Part shown: one piece after another, positions 7,137-14,745 of the stretch | Layout: the number at the start of each line of letters is the position of its first letter | How positions within the stretch are numbered: the first letter of the stretch is position 1 | From: Roseibium sp. Sym1 | Lineage (GTDB): Bacteria; Pseudomonadota; Alphaproteobacteria; Rhizobiales; Stappiaceae | Direction of reading: 5' to 3' | DNA length: 64,000 nucleotides | Assembly: GCF_027359675.1 (NCBI RefSeq) | Contig: NZ_CP114786.1 | Coordinates: 1,178,001-1,242,000, forward strand | The notes under the pieces: model-generated | What the model saw: only the letters and a program-made list of their open reading frames with translations | What the model was told of the DNA's origin: nothing | Databases searched by the model: none | Position numbers and translations under genes: made by a program

Positions 7137-8651
7137 TTAGGCGGTCTGGACCGCAGCCTCGAAATAGGAGGCAGCGATAGTCTTCCGGCAGATCTTGCCG
7201 TTGGAATTCTTGGGAAGCGGATCCGGCGTGAGGCAAAAGGATTTCGGGATCGCATAGGCGGGCAGCGCCTGCATGGCATGCAGGCGCAGAGCCACGCTGT
7301 TCACCTGCAACTCGTTACCGGAGAGCACCGCGGCAAGCTGACCGTTGGGACCGACGAACACGGCATTTTCGCGCACGCCCGGATGTCGCGACAGGCACGC
7401 CTCGATTTCGGCAAGGTCGATACGGTAGCCGTTGACCTTTCGCACGCTGTCGATGCGTCCCAGAATATAGACAAGACCGTCTTCCCCGGTTCGAACCCGG
7501 TCACCGGTCCGGTAAAAGGTCCGCCCCTCGAAGGTGCCGGTCGCGCGGGCCGTCAGGTCCGGGTCCGAATATCCGATCATCATGGTCGGGCAGCGCACCC
7601 ATAGCTCCCCCTCCTCTCCCGCGGGAACCGGATGTCCGTTGTCCGCCATGACAACGTGGTCCGTGTAGGGCAGCGGCCGGCCGAGCGGCAGCGGATCGGG
7701 ACTTCCCGCCGCGGGAACATCGTAGAAGAAAGTGTCGTTCGTCTCCGTGCAGCCGTAGATGTTTGTCAGCCGTGCGTTGGGAAACACCTGGGCAAGCAAG
7801 CTGAGACGGGATGCCGGCATTGGTTCGCCCGCGAACAGAACACAGCGCACCAGTGGAAACGTCCGCCCGCCCGCTGCGTCCGCGATCAATCCCAGCGCAG
7901 ACGGTGTCGCATGCAGGAAGGTCACCCGGGTTTCGGCGATCAGCCGGCACAGCCGTGCTCCGCTGCGGGCCGCGGCCGCGTCTGCCAGAACCACGGACGC
8001 TCCCGCCGCCAGGCCGGCAAAGATATCCAGAAAGGACAGGTCGAAGGCCAATGGCGCATGGCTGAGCAACACGTCCGCAGGTGTCAGGCTGAATTCGGAA
8101 CGGACCCAGTCGCAGAACACCGAAATCGCGTTCGCGCCGATACGCACCTGCTTTGGCACACCGGTCGAACCGGACGTGTGCAGAACGGCCGCACATTCGC
8201 CCGCAACCTGGCCGCACCCCGAACCGGTGGAAAGGTTTGCGGGCACAAGTGGCAGGAGCGGAACGTCCGCGCGCGCGGCCCAGGTGTCGATCTTGTCGCG
8301 CGCAGCCATGTCGACAAGGATCGCGGCCGGTTGAAGTCTTTCGAGAATGTCTGTCCAGCGACGCGCGGGATGCGTCGGGTCAAGGGGGGAGTAGGCCCTG
8401 CCGGCATGCAGAACACCGAGTATCGCCGAGACTGCCGCAGGCTGTTTCTGGGTGCAAATGGCAACCGGCCCCGGGGCGGTGCCCGCAATCATGGCGCTCA
8501 CGGCAAGAGCCTCGTCTCGAATCCTGGAAAAGGGCACAGCGTCCGCCGCGCCTTCGACCCGTCCGGGTGCCCAGGCCTCGAGACGGTCCATCAGCCGTGC
8601 GGCCAGGGTCTGCGGCGTCATGGGCGCATTTGCTGTGGCCGCTTGAAACAT
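7137..8651 (-). CDS. Stand-alone amino acid adenylation enzyme
   Basis: A 504-residue ANL-superfamily enzyme with core motifs LHTSGSTGVPK (A3), NIYGCTET (A5), YRTGDR (A7), GRIDSVRKVNGYRIDLAEIE (A8) and the A10 Lys in NSNGKICRK. It should activate an amino acid as AMP ester and load the adjacent carrier protein. Aligning by hand to PheA, the pocket residues read D-L-L-H-L-A-I-D-T-K. The start D-L-L and the L-A resemble the RedM/PltF proline code, but His, Ile, Asp and Thr differ. The Asp near the pocket end may indicate a basic or hydroxylated side chain. The start is fixed by a strong GGGAGGAGG site 2 bases before ATG; the frame upstream is not homologous. Confidence 0.9.
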   Translation of the reverse strand: MFQAATANAPMTPQTLAARLMDRLEAWAPGRVEGAADAVPFSRIRDEALAVSAMIAGTAPGPVAICTQKQPAAVSAILGVLHAGRAYSPLDPTHPARRWTDILERLQPAAILVDMAARDKIDTWAARADVPLLPLVPANLSTGSGCGQVAGECAAVLHTSGSTGVPKQVRIGANAISVFCDWVRSEFSLTPADVLLSHAPLAFDLSFLDIFAGLAAGASVVLADAAAARSGARLCRLIAETRVTFLHATPSALGLIADAAGGRTFPLVRCVLFAGEPMPASRLSLLAQVFPNARLTNIYGCTETNDTFFYDVPAAGSPDPLPLGRPLPYTDHVVMADNGHPVPAGEEGELWVRCPTMMIGYSDPDLTARATGTFEGRTFYRTGDRVRTGEDGLVYILGRIDSVRKVNGYRIDLAEIEACLSRHPGVRENAVFVGPNGQLAAVLSGNELQVNSVALRLHAMQALPAYAIPKSFCLTPDPLPKNSNGKICRKTIAASYFEAAVQTA

Positions 8652-8661
8652 GGCCTCCTCC

Positions 8662-9834
8662 CTAAAGCCCCAGCATCGCGGCGATGCGATTGCGCTGGAT
8701 ATCCGACGTCCCTGAATAGATGAGACCGCCCACCGCATTGCGCAGACCTGCCTCGATGCCCGTTTCGGCCATGTATCCGGCGCCGCCGAACAGCGTGATC
8801 GCATCCAGCGAGTTGGCGACATTTGCTTCGGAAATCGCCAGTTTGGCCGCGGCAATATCGAGCGAGGCCCGACCACCGCCACCGATGGCCTCGACCGCGC
8901 GCTGCAGCCAGTTGCGCGAGGTTTCCACCCGAAGGTGCATATTCGCGATACGGTGCGAGACCGCCTGATAGCTGCCGATTGAACTCCCGAACTGCTGCCG
9001 GGATTTCGCATGTTCGATGCACCGCTGCAGTTGGGTCTGCATCTCTCCGATCTGCAATGCGAAGATGCAGATGATTTCCCACTTCATGACGTAGTCGAGG
9101 ATCGAGTAACCCTGCCCCTCGCGTCCGATACGGTCCGATTCGCCGATCCGGACCTCGTCAAAGTGCATGTCCGCCATGGGGGCCGTTCTGAGTCCGAGCT
9201 TGCGGCGCGGCTTGCCAATCGTGACCTCGTCCGCGGCACAATTCACCAGAAGTGCGCTGAACCCTCCCAGGGCGCCCTTTTGCGGATCGGTTCTTGCGTA
9301 AACAACGCAGAAATCCGCAATCGGGGCGTTGGAGATAAAGCACTTCTCGCCTTTCAGAAGATACTTGTCCCCTTCCCGGGCTGCCGTCGTCTTCATGGCG
9401 AAGGCATCGGACCCGCTATCAGGCTCCGTGATGGCATGCGCACCGATCAAGCTGCCCGCGGCAAGCCCCGGCAAAAGCCTTTCCTGAAGCTCCGGGCCGG
9501 CGAATTTCGCGATCGGGATACAGGTGCTGCAGAAATGGCTGGCCAGAGTGAACCCGAGACCACTGTCCGGGCAGAGCCGGCCGAAGCAAAGCAGCACTTC
9601 GGCAAGTTCGGTGGCGCTCAACTCCAGGCCGCCAAAGTCCTCCGGCACTGTCAGCGCGGTCAGTCCGGCATCGCACAACGCCTGCCACCGGTCCGGATCG
9701 AACCGTCCGTCCTGGTCGTCGTCGATCCAGTCGCGGTTCAACGTCTCCGCCCAACGCTCCAGTCCCGCGCAAAGATCCGCGACCAGGTCCGTTCTGTGGG
9801 GCGTGTTTGCGGTTTTGGTCAGCAAAACGGTCAT
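8662..9834 (-). CDS. Acyl-CoA-dehydrogenase-type flavoenzyme, probably acting on carrier-bound aminoacyl
   Basis: A 390-residue acyl-CoA dehydrogenase fold: N-terminal helical domain, FAD-binding AITEPDSGSDA (about residue 135) and C-terminal IYSGTSDIQRNRIA. The Glu usually found before GTS is Ser here. Instead a Glu in KWEIICIFALQIGEMQ aligns with the helix-G catalytic Glu of isovaleryl-CoA dehydrogenase. Together with the adjacent adenylation and carrier genes this resembles prolyl-carrier dehydrogenases (PltE/RedW type) that oxidise a thioester-bound amino acid, here of unknown identity. Its ATG overlaps the ketosynthase stop (ATGA). Confidence 0.9.
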   Translation of the reverse strand: MTVLLTKTANTPHRTDLVADLCAGLERWAETLNRDWIDDDQDGRFDPDRWQALCDAGLTALTVPEDFGGLELSATELAEVLLCFGRLCPDSGLGFTLASHFCSTCIPIAKFAGPELQERLLPGLAAGSLIGAHAITEPDSGSDAFAMKTTAAREGDKYLLKGEKCFISNAPIADFCVVYARTDPQKGALGGFSALLVNCAADEVTIGKPRRKLGLRTAPMADMHFDEVRIGESDRIGREGQGYSILDYVMKWEIICIFALQIGEMQTQLQRCIEHAKSRQQFGSSIGSYQAVSHRIANMHLRVETSRNWLQRAVEAIGGGGRASLDIAAAKLAISEANVANSLDAITLFGGAGYMAETGIEAGLRNAVGGLIYSGTSDIQRNRIAAMLGL

Positions 9835-11081
9835 GAAAGATCTAGCCCCTGTGCCTGGAAGAGAAGGCTGCAGTTGATGCCGCCGAAACCGAGCGAGTTG
9901 CTCATGGCGAAATTTCCAATGAATTTTTCCGGCCGGTCGGGGCCGGGCATCGGAAACCCTGTCTCCTCCGGCGTCGCGGTGGTCTTCATCGCCGGCGCCG
10001 TTCCGGTGCGCAGGGCAAGCACGGTGATCAGCGCCTCGATGGCGCCGGCGCTACCGAGCAGATGCCCCGTTGCCCCCTTGGTGGAACTGATCACCGGGCG
10101 CTTCTTGGAATCTGCGAAAATCCGGTTCAGCGCTTCAGTCTCGGCCTTGTCGTTAACGGGGGTACCGGTCCCGTGGCAGTTGATGTAGCCGATGGCTTCG
10201 GGCGCGATGCCCGACCTTTGCAGGGCCTGGCTCATCGCCTGGGACAGTCCGTCCGGACTGGGATGCGTGATGTGATGCGCATCGATGCTCAGACCAACAT
10301 CGATCAGATACGCAATCGGCTCGACGCCCCTCTTTCGGGCGTGGGCCTCGTCTTCAAGCAGCAGCATCGCTGCGCCGTCGCCGATAACCATGCCACGCCG
10401 CCCCTTGTCGAAGGGCCTGCAGCTTTCCTTGTCCATTGCCCTGAGGGCATTGAACCCCGCATAGTCTGCCGCCCGCATCCGGTCGGACCCGCCGACCAGC
10501 ATCATCGGAGCGTCTCCGCTCCTGACGCGGGAAAAGGCATAGGAGATTGCCAGCGACGAACTCGCGCAAGCGCAGGAGAAATTGGCGAATGGGCCGTCGA
10601 GACCAAAGGTCCGTGCCAGGATGCTCGCGGACGCGGCGGGCAAAGCGGCATCCAGATAACCGCTGTCCTGCTCTTGCAGGCGGCTGTCATCCGCAAGACT
10701 GTCGAGGAACAGATCCATCAGTCCGCCGCTGGTCGTCGCCAGCGCGATCCCGCAGGAGCTGGTGTCTCCTCCGAGCACACCGGCGCTTTCCAGTGCTTCG
10801 GCCGCAGCCAGCAGGCCGTTGGCCGCGCATTCCAGTTCGGCCTCCGGCAGCATTGGCAGGCCGTACCGGTCCAGACAGCCGGCAAGTGCTGCGCGGACGG
10901 CGTCCGGATGCGTCGCATAGGCCTTCTTGGCCCGGAAGGGTTCCGTGTCGAAATGGACCGGCCTGTTCGGGAGTCCGCCGCCGGCCATGAGCCAGCGGGT
11001 AAATGCCGGTACGCCAATGGCATCACGTACCACGACTCCAAGCCCGGTAATGGCGACGCCGGATTTCAAGTTCGTCTCCAT
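9831..11081 (-). CDS. Beta-ketoacyl-ACP synthase (FabF/type II KS)
   Basis: A 416-residue condensing enzyme with the complete C-H-H triad: Cys in FSCACASSSL (about residue 165), His in NCHGTGTP (about 300), Lys and His in SSTKGATGHLLGSAGA (about 335). The C-terminal NSLGFGGIN is the usual FabF ending. It should perform decarboxylative Claisen condensation on carrier-bound substrates. No malonyl transferase, ketoreductase or second carrier is in the window, so malonyl-ACP may come from primary metabolism or the single carrier is used. It follows the KS-like gene by 3 bases. Confidence 0.93.
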   Translation of the reverse strand: METNLKSGVAITGLGVVVRDAIGVPAFTRWLMAGGGLPNRPVHFDTEPFRAKKAYATHPDAVRAALAGCLDRYGLPMLPEAELECAANGLLAAAEALESAGVLGGDTSSCGIALATTSGGLMDLFLDSLADDSRLQEQDSGYLDAALPAASASILARTFGLDGPFANFSCACASSSLAISYAFSRVRSGDAPMMLVGGSDRMRAADYAGFNALRAMDKESCRPFDKGRRGMVIGDGAAMLLLEDEAHARKRGVEPIAYLIDVGLSIDAHHITHPSPDGLSQAMSQALQRSGIAPEAIGYINCHGTGTPVNDKAETEALNRIFADSKKRPVISSTKGATGHLLGSAGAIEALITVLALRTGTAPAMKTTATPEETGFPMPGPDRPEKFIGNFAMSNSLGFGGINCSLLFQAQGLDLS

Positions 11082-11084
11082 CGC

Positions 11085-12053
11085 CTAGTGCAGCCTGATA
11101 CCGGCGGCGATACCACCGGTAAGCGGATCGCAGGCCCCGACCATCCAGTGCCGGGGCGTTGTCTTGTCTTGCAGCAGGCTTCCGCCCCCCAGCAGCTGGG
11201 CAAGCTCCACCAGGCCGCTTGCGCCGATACATTCTCCCGCGTCCAGGCTGGAAGCCGGATTGCACCGGTCACGAAAATCCGCCGGGCTGCGGCTGACTGC
11301 AAATCCGAACTCCGGCAAATCGCGACCGAAGAGGCGCTTACCGACCGAGCCGCAATTTCCGGACACGCGGTTGAGGATGGCAGTCCCCGTGAGGTCGGCC
11401 AGCGCGGTCAGGCCGCGGGCCTCCGCCAGCTCCTTTCGCTCCAGCATTAGGCAGACCATGGCTTCGAACACGGGGCCGGACTGCGTGGCTGTCCTGCGGA
11501 TATGATCGTCGACCGGCGAACCGAAATCCTCGAACGCGGTCACGACCACACGGTCGCAGCGCCGATCCAGCAACCAGTCGCATGCGCATTGAAAGGCTTC
11601 CATGCCTGCGGCCCGGGAACTGACCATTGCCGTGCATGGTCCCTTGAACCCGAACTCGATCGCGCAGCACGAGACCGGGTAATTATGCGTTGCCTGCGCA
11701 AACCGGATGGCGTCAATTCCCTTTGGACCGTACCTGGCCAGGCGCCGGTGCATGTCGAACACGATTGAACAGCCGTACCGGGACCCGGACACCAGGCCCG
11801 TTGCGGCCCCCGCCGCCGCCTCCTTCGACAGGGCCGCGTTTGACAACAGCTTAGTCACAAGCTGTGACATTCGGAACGACACCGGCGTATGCCGCTGCCG
11901 CTCCCTTTTCCTGTGTGCCTCGAAGGCACCGCGATCCAGCCGGATCAAAGAAAAATCGCCAAGGGACTCGTCCGGCGCCTGCAGTCCGGGCGGGAGGCTC
12001 TTCTCGTCTGCAAGATCCATTGCAATTGCTGAAATCACTATGGAAGCTTTCAT
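11085..12053 (-). CDS. KS-like protein without catalytic Cys (chain-length-factor-like)
   Basis: A 322-residue protein with thiolase-fold features of ketosynthases: an N-terminal strand KASIVISAIA, a nucleophile-elbow region AMVSSRAAGMEAF, and GECIGASGLVELAQLL near the C-terminus. At the position of the active Cys there is Arg or Ser, and the two catalytic His motifs are absent. It is shorter than a KS (about 400). By position just before a complete KS it is likely its heterodimer partner, like KS-beta/CLF of type II PKSs or the small KS-like partners of other clusters. ATG at 12053 is preceded by GGGGAT. The frame extends 33 codons further upstream without homology. Confidence 0.78.
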   Translation of the reverse strand: MKASIVISAIAMDLADEKSLPPGLQAPDESLGDFSLIRLDRGAFEAHRKRERQRHTPVSFRMSQLVTKLLSNAALSKEAAAGAATGLVSGSRYGCSIVFDMHRRLARYGPKGIDAIRFAQATHNYPVSCCAIEFGFKGPCTAMVSSRAAGMEAFQCACDWLLDRRCDRVVVTAFEDFGSPVDDHIRRTATQSGPVFEAMVCLMLERKELAEARGLTALADLTGTAILNRVSGNCGSVGKRLFGRDLPEFGFAVSRSPADFRDRCNPASSLDAGECIGASGLVELAQLLGGGSLLQDKTTPRHWMVGACDPLTGGIAAGIRLH

Positions 12054-12084
12054 CAAGACCAATCCCCTGGCAAGTTGAGTTGCA

Positions 12085-12465
12085 TCAGTAAGCAGAACTC
12101 TCGGCTCCGAGACTGTGTCTTTCAGGTCCCTGCAGAGGCGGATTGAAGACACACACCAGACGCATGGTCTTGTCGGCCTTCAGCACATGCTTTTCGTGAT
12201 TGTCCAGCGCATACATGGTCCCGGGAGTGATCCGGTGAACCGCCCCGGTGACCTGGTCAATGACCTCGCCCTCGCCCTCGATGCAATAACAAGCCTCCAG
12301 GTGGTTCCTGTATTCAAGCAGCGAAGACGTGCCCGCCTCAACGATGGTATCGGTGAGGGAATACCCCATACGATCGGATTCAAGCAGCAGTCGCCGGCTT
12401 TGACCATTGCCCCAGGCGACATCACGATCAGTATTCGACAACGAATCGATAGATTTAATGATCAT
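12085..12465 (-). CDS. ectC: EctC-like cupin (ectoine synthase family)
   Basis: A 126-residue cupin closely following ectoine synthase along its length, with LEYRNHLEACYCIEGEGEV (metal-ligand Glu), PGTMYALDNHEKH (metal-ligand Tyr and His) and MRLVCVFNPPLQG. EctC closes N-gamma-acetyl-diaminobutyrate to the cyclic amidine ectoine. No ectA, ectB or ectD is nearby. As first gene of the biosynthetic minus operon it probably performs an analogous cyclising dehydration on a pathway intermediate, or makes a 2,4-diaminobutyrate-derived unit. The symbol denotes family; osmoprotection is less likely from context. Confidence 0.85.
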   Translation of the reverse strand: MIIKSIDSLSNTDRDVAWGNGQSRRLLLESDRMGYSLTDTIVEAGTSSLLEYRNHLEACYCIEGEGEVIDQVTGAVHRITPGTMYALDNHEKHVLKADKTMRLVCVFNPPLQGPERHSLGAESSAY

Positions 12466-12713
12466 ATTTACCTCACCTTATAGTAGTCAATTCAAGATTA
12501 TTCTTAATATCCTGAACTCTAAAAAGTATATAATAATCAAAATCACTTGAGTTTGCTTTTTTGTAAAATTAAATTCCCTATGCAACAAAATGTGAGACAT
12601 GGACGCCGGTCTGAAACATCCGACCCGGCGCCCCCATGAGAAGCATTGCCGGCACGCATCAAATCGCAAAACCCGTGACGAACCGGGCAAGACCGTCACA
12701 GGATTTTGAAACA
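12466..12713. other. AT-rich intergenic promoter region
   Basis: No gene is supported here. Bases about 12480-12600 are sharply AT-rich against a GC-rich background and lie upstream of the minus-strand EctC-like gene, so they should contain the promoter of the nine-gene biosynthetic operon (12465 down to 4649). The remainder separates it from the terminator of the exporter/two-component operon. Confidence 0.6.
12558..12571 (-). promoter_or_regulatory. Candidate operator shared with the exporter operon
   Basis: On the minus strand this reads TAATTTTACAAAAA, about 93-106 bases upstream of the EctC-like start. The same 14-mer with one change (TAATTTTACCAAAA) occurs at 19954-19967 before the exporter/two-component operon. 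Both promoters could bind the OmpR-type regulator encoded at 14746-15429. This is inferred from the shared string only. Confidence 0.4.
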
Positions 12714-12740
12714 CAAAAAAGGCGGCCCGCCGGGCCGCCT
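12714..12740 (-). terminator. Intrinsic terminator of the exporter/two-component operon
   Basis: A perfect GC stem (GGCGGCCC 12721-12728 with GGGCCGCC 12732-12739, loop GCC, plus a flanking A-T pair) is followed on the minus strand by a run of T (AAAAAA on the plus strand at 12715-12720). It lies 24 bases after the transglutaminase-like stop and ends the minus-strand operon. Confidence 0.85.
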
Positions 12741-12764
12741 CCGCAAGGTGATCGACGAAATGTG

Positions 12765-13436
12765 TCAACCGGTCCGCGCGACCGCATCCTGTTTCAGCGA
12801 TCCGGACAGGAACCTCGTGGAACTGGCAAACAGCTCGCCGTGTTTTTCCCGCATGCCTTCCAGGATCATGCTGTGGGGCAGGTCGTCGAATTCACCGTGA
12901 TCCCGCAGGATTTCCATATGGAGATGCCCGTTTTCGTCGAAGGGATGATGCAGGCTGTCGCGATATCCGTCGAATTCCAGAGGTGTCATCCGGAAGAGCT
13001 GGCACAGGCGCTTGTTGAACACCGGTGTCGACTTGATCCATCTTCCATCGAGCTGCAGGGCCACCAGGCAGTGATAATGAAAAACGGTGTCTCCCATGAT
13101 GCGGGACAGGCGTTCGGAACAAAGGTGGTTGCGGACGTCAGTCAGCCAAAGCCGCGAAGGAATGCCGATCTTGCGAAGCAGCGTGGCATATACAATGGAC
13201 TTGTGTATGCACAAGCCGGCTCCCTTCCGCAAAATCGCGCTCGCCTTCATGCCGGATTGAGAGAAATCCGCATCGTAGATCTCGTAGAACAGCTTGTCCC
13301 GGACGGCATAGTAAAGCTCGACGGCACGTGTCCGCTTGTCCGCACCGGTATCACTCACATTGTTTTCGACAAACCGTGATATCTCGGGCGCGGAAAAATC
13401 AAAAAACGAGGTTTCTGCAAGAGTCGATTTTGTCAT
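12765..13436 (-). CDS. Transglutaminase-like (papain-fold) protein
   Basis: A 223-residue protein with the transglutaminase-like core: the nucleophile Cys in KGAGLCIHKSIVYATLLRKI (residues about 72-91), followed by GIPSRLW and a His in FHYHCLVALQLDGRW. The third triad residue is unclear (WIKSTP instead of the usual W-x-x-x-D). The family includes proteases, cross-linkers and, in the andrimid pathway (AdmF), an amide-bond-forming enzyme acting on carrier-bound acyl groups. Being next to a biosynthetic cluster, amide formation is possible; a regulatory protease is the alternative. It starts inside the histidine kinase 3' end (38-base overlap) with GAGG upstream. A longer upstream frame is not homologous. 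Confidence 0.75.
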   Translation of the reverse strand: MTKSTLAETSFFDFSAPEISRFVENNVSDTGADKRTRAVELYYAVRDKLFYEIYDADFSQSGMKASAILRKGAGLCIHKSIVYATLLRKIGIPSRLWLTDVRNHLCSERLSRIMGDTVFHYHCLVALQLDGRWIKSTPVFNKRLCQLFRMTPLEFDGYRDSLHHPFDENGHLHMEILRDHGEFDDLPHSMILEGMREKHGELFASSTRFLSGSLKQDAVARTG

Positions 13437-14745
13437 TGGCCATGTCCTCGATCGTTTTGCAAATGGCATTGGGTATGATGGCGGAAATGGTCGTCCCCTC
13501 GCCCAATGAGCTCTTGATGAACATGCGTCCGCCAAGGCCCTCGGCGATCGTTCGGCACAGGTAAAGGCCGAGGCCGTAACCGCCGGATGCCCTCCCCCTG
13601 GACTCGTCAACTCGCCAAAAAGGTTCCGTCAGGTATTTCAACTGGTCTTCCGCGATGCCGATACCCTGATCCTGGACCGAAATGCAAAGGGCCGCCGGGT
13701 CATTCGTGTCGCGGGCAAAGCGCACCGTGATCGGATTACCGTCGCCGTAACGGACCGCGTTGGAAACGAAGTTCTTCAACAGGACGCTGACAACGAAGGG
13801 GTCGAAAAACGCGACGTCGAACCCAGTATTGTTCTCGACCCTGATCTTGTCGCGATCATCCACCTGCAGCGCGATCTGTTCATCGGCAAATGTCAGAATT
13901 TCGACCAGTTCGGCCGAATCCTCATTCGAATGTCGGCGTTCCGTTGCCAGAATGGAGGCCAGTATTTCCTCCACCACCGAAATGTCCTTGTTGATCTTGG
14001 TCCGAAGGGTCTCGTCTTCCACGAGGTCCTTGCGGACCTTCAGGCGGGACAGCGGTGTCAGCAGCTCGTGCGGCAAGGCCAGCAGCATGTGCCGGCGGGC
14101 TTCGTGGATCCGCTGCAACTCTGACACCATATTGTTGAATCCTATCGCAAACGTGCGGAATTCGCCGAAAGTCTCGTTCAGAGGGATCTGGTAACTCATG
14201 TCTCCCTCCTCGACCCTCGAAATACCGTTGCTCAGCACGATGAAGGGCCGTGTGAGCCTGCGCATCAGGAAATAGATCAGCAGGATGACGCCGACGATCG
14301 CGCTGATGACAACGCCAACCAGAAACAATGCAAAGGTCGAGATGGCGGCACCGAAACGCGGCAGGACGATGAACATGTCCCCTTCGATGCCGCCGGCGGC
14401 GTAGTAGTCGTTGTGAGGCGATATGGCGATGCCATCCGGGTCCTCCTGCGCCATGAGATAGAGATCTCGGAACTCGGACGATCCCGCTTCTTCCGGGCTC
14501 ATCTGGATGAGTTTGACACCGTTAACGGACAGGGGTTGCGGTCCGGCTTCGTTTAATTGCGTCACCAGGGCGTGGAACAGGGCACGCGCGAGGTACCGCC
14601 GCGGATGTTCATCCGCGACGCGTTGAAGGGCGAGAATGAGCACGAAAGTCAACGTGAGCGTCGACGCGACCGTCGTAATCAGGAGCAAGCTGAACACCGA
14701 ACGCGAGGCAATCCATTTACTCAGCCGTGCCATCAAGTGATTCAT
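13399..14745 (-). CDS. Two-component sensor histidine kinase
   Basis: A 448-residue membrane kinase. TM1 is at about residues 17-42, a periplasmic sensor domain of about 95 residues follows, then TM2 (about 137-162), a HAMP domain (LTRPFIVLSNGISRVEEGD) and the kinase core: H-box LALPHELLTPLSRLK, N-box KNFVSNAVRYG, G1 DQGIGI, F-box EPFWRVDE, G2 GGYGLGLYLC. It autophosphorylates the H-box His and passes phosphate to the regulator encoded immediately upstream (adjacent stop and start). The signal is unknown; co-transcription with an envelope export system suggests an envelope or product signal. Confidence 0.95.
   Translation of the reverse strand: MNHLMARLSKWIASRSVFSLLLITTVASTLTLTFVLILALQRVADEHPRRYLARALFHALVTQLNEAGPQPLSVNGVKLIQMSPEEAGSSEFRDLYLMAQEDPDGIAISPHNDYYAAGGIEGDMFIVLPRFGAAISTFALFLVGVVISAIVGVILLIYFLMRRLTRPFIVLSNGISRVEEGDMSYQIPLNETFGEFRTFAIGFNNMVSELQRIHEARRHMLLALPHELLTPLSRLKVRKDLVEDETLRTKINKDISVVEEILASILATERRHSNEDSAELVEILTFADEQIALQVDDRDKIRVENNTGFDVAFFDPFVVSVLLKNFVSNAVRYGDGNPITVRFARDTNDPAALCISVQDQGIGIAEDQLKYLTEPFWRVDESRGRASGGYGLGLYLCRTIAEGLGGRMFIKSSLGEGTTISAIIPNAICKTIEDMANDKIDSCRNLVF

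Noticed and set aside
7137..8651. Adenylation enzyme as a plain proline-activating PltF/RedM homologue
   Set aside because: The first pocket residues agree, but four of the ten hand-read positions differ, so proline specificity is not supported from sequence alone.
12085..12465. Osmoprotective ectoine synthesis
   Set aside because: ectA and ectB are not adjacent and the gene is first in a biosynthetic operon.
12487..12768. Minus-strand open frame of 93 codons
   Set aside because: It runs through the intrinsic terminator and the AT-rich promoter, has no ribosome site and low-complexity Ile/Leu at its end.
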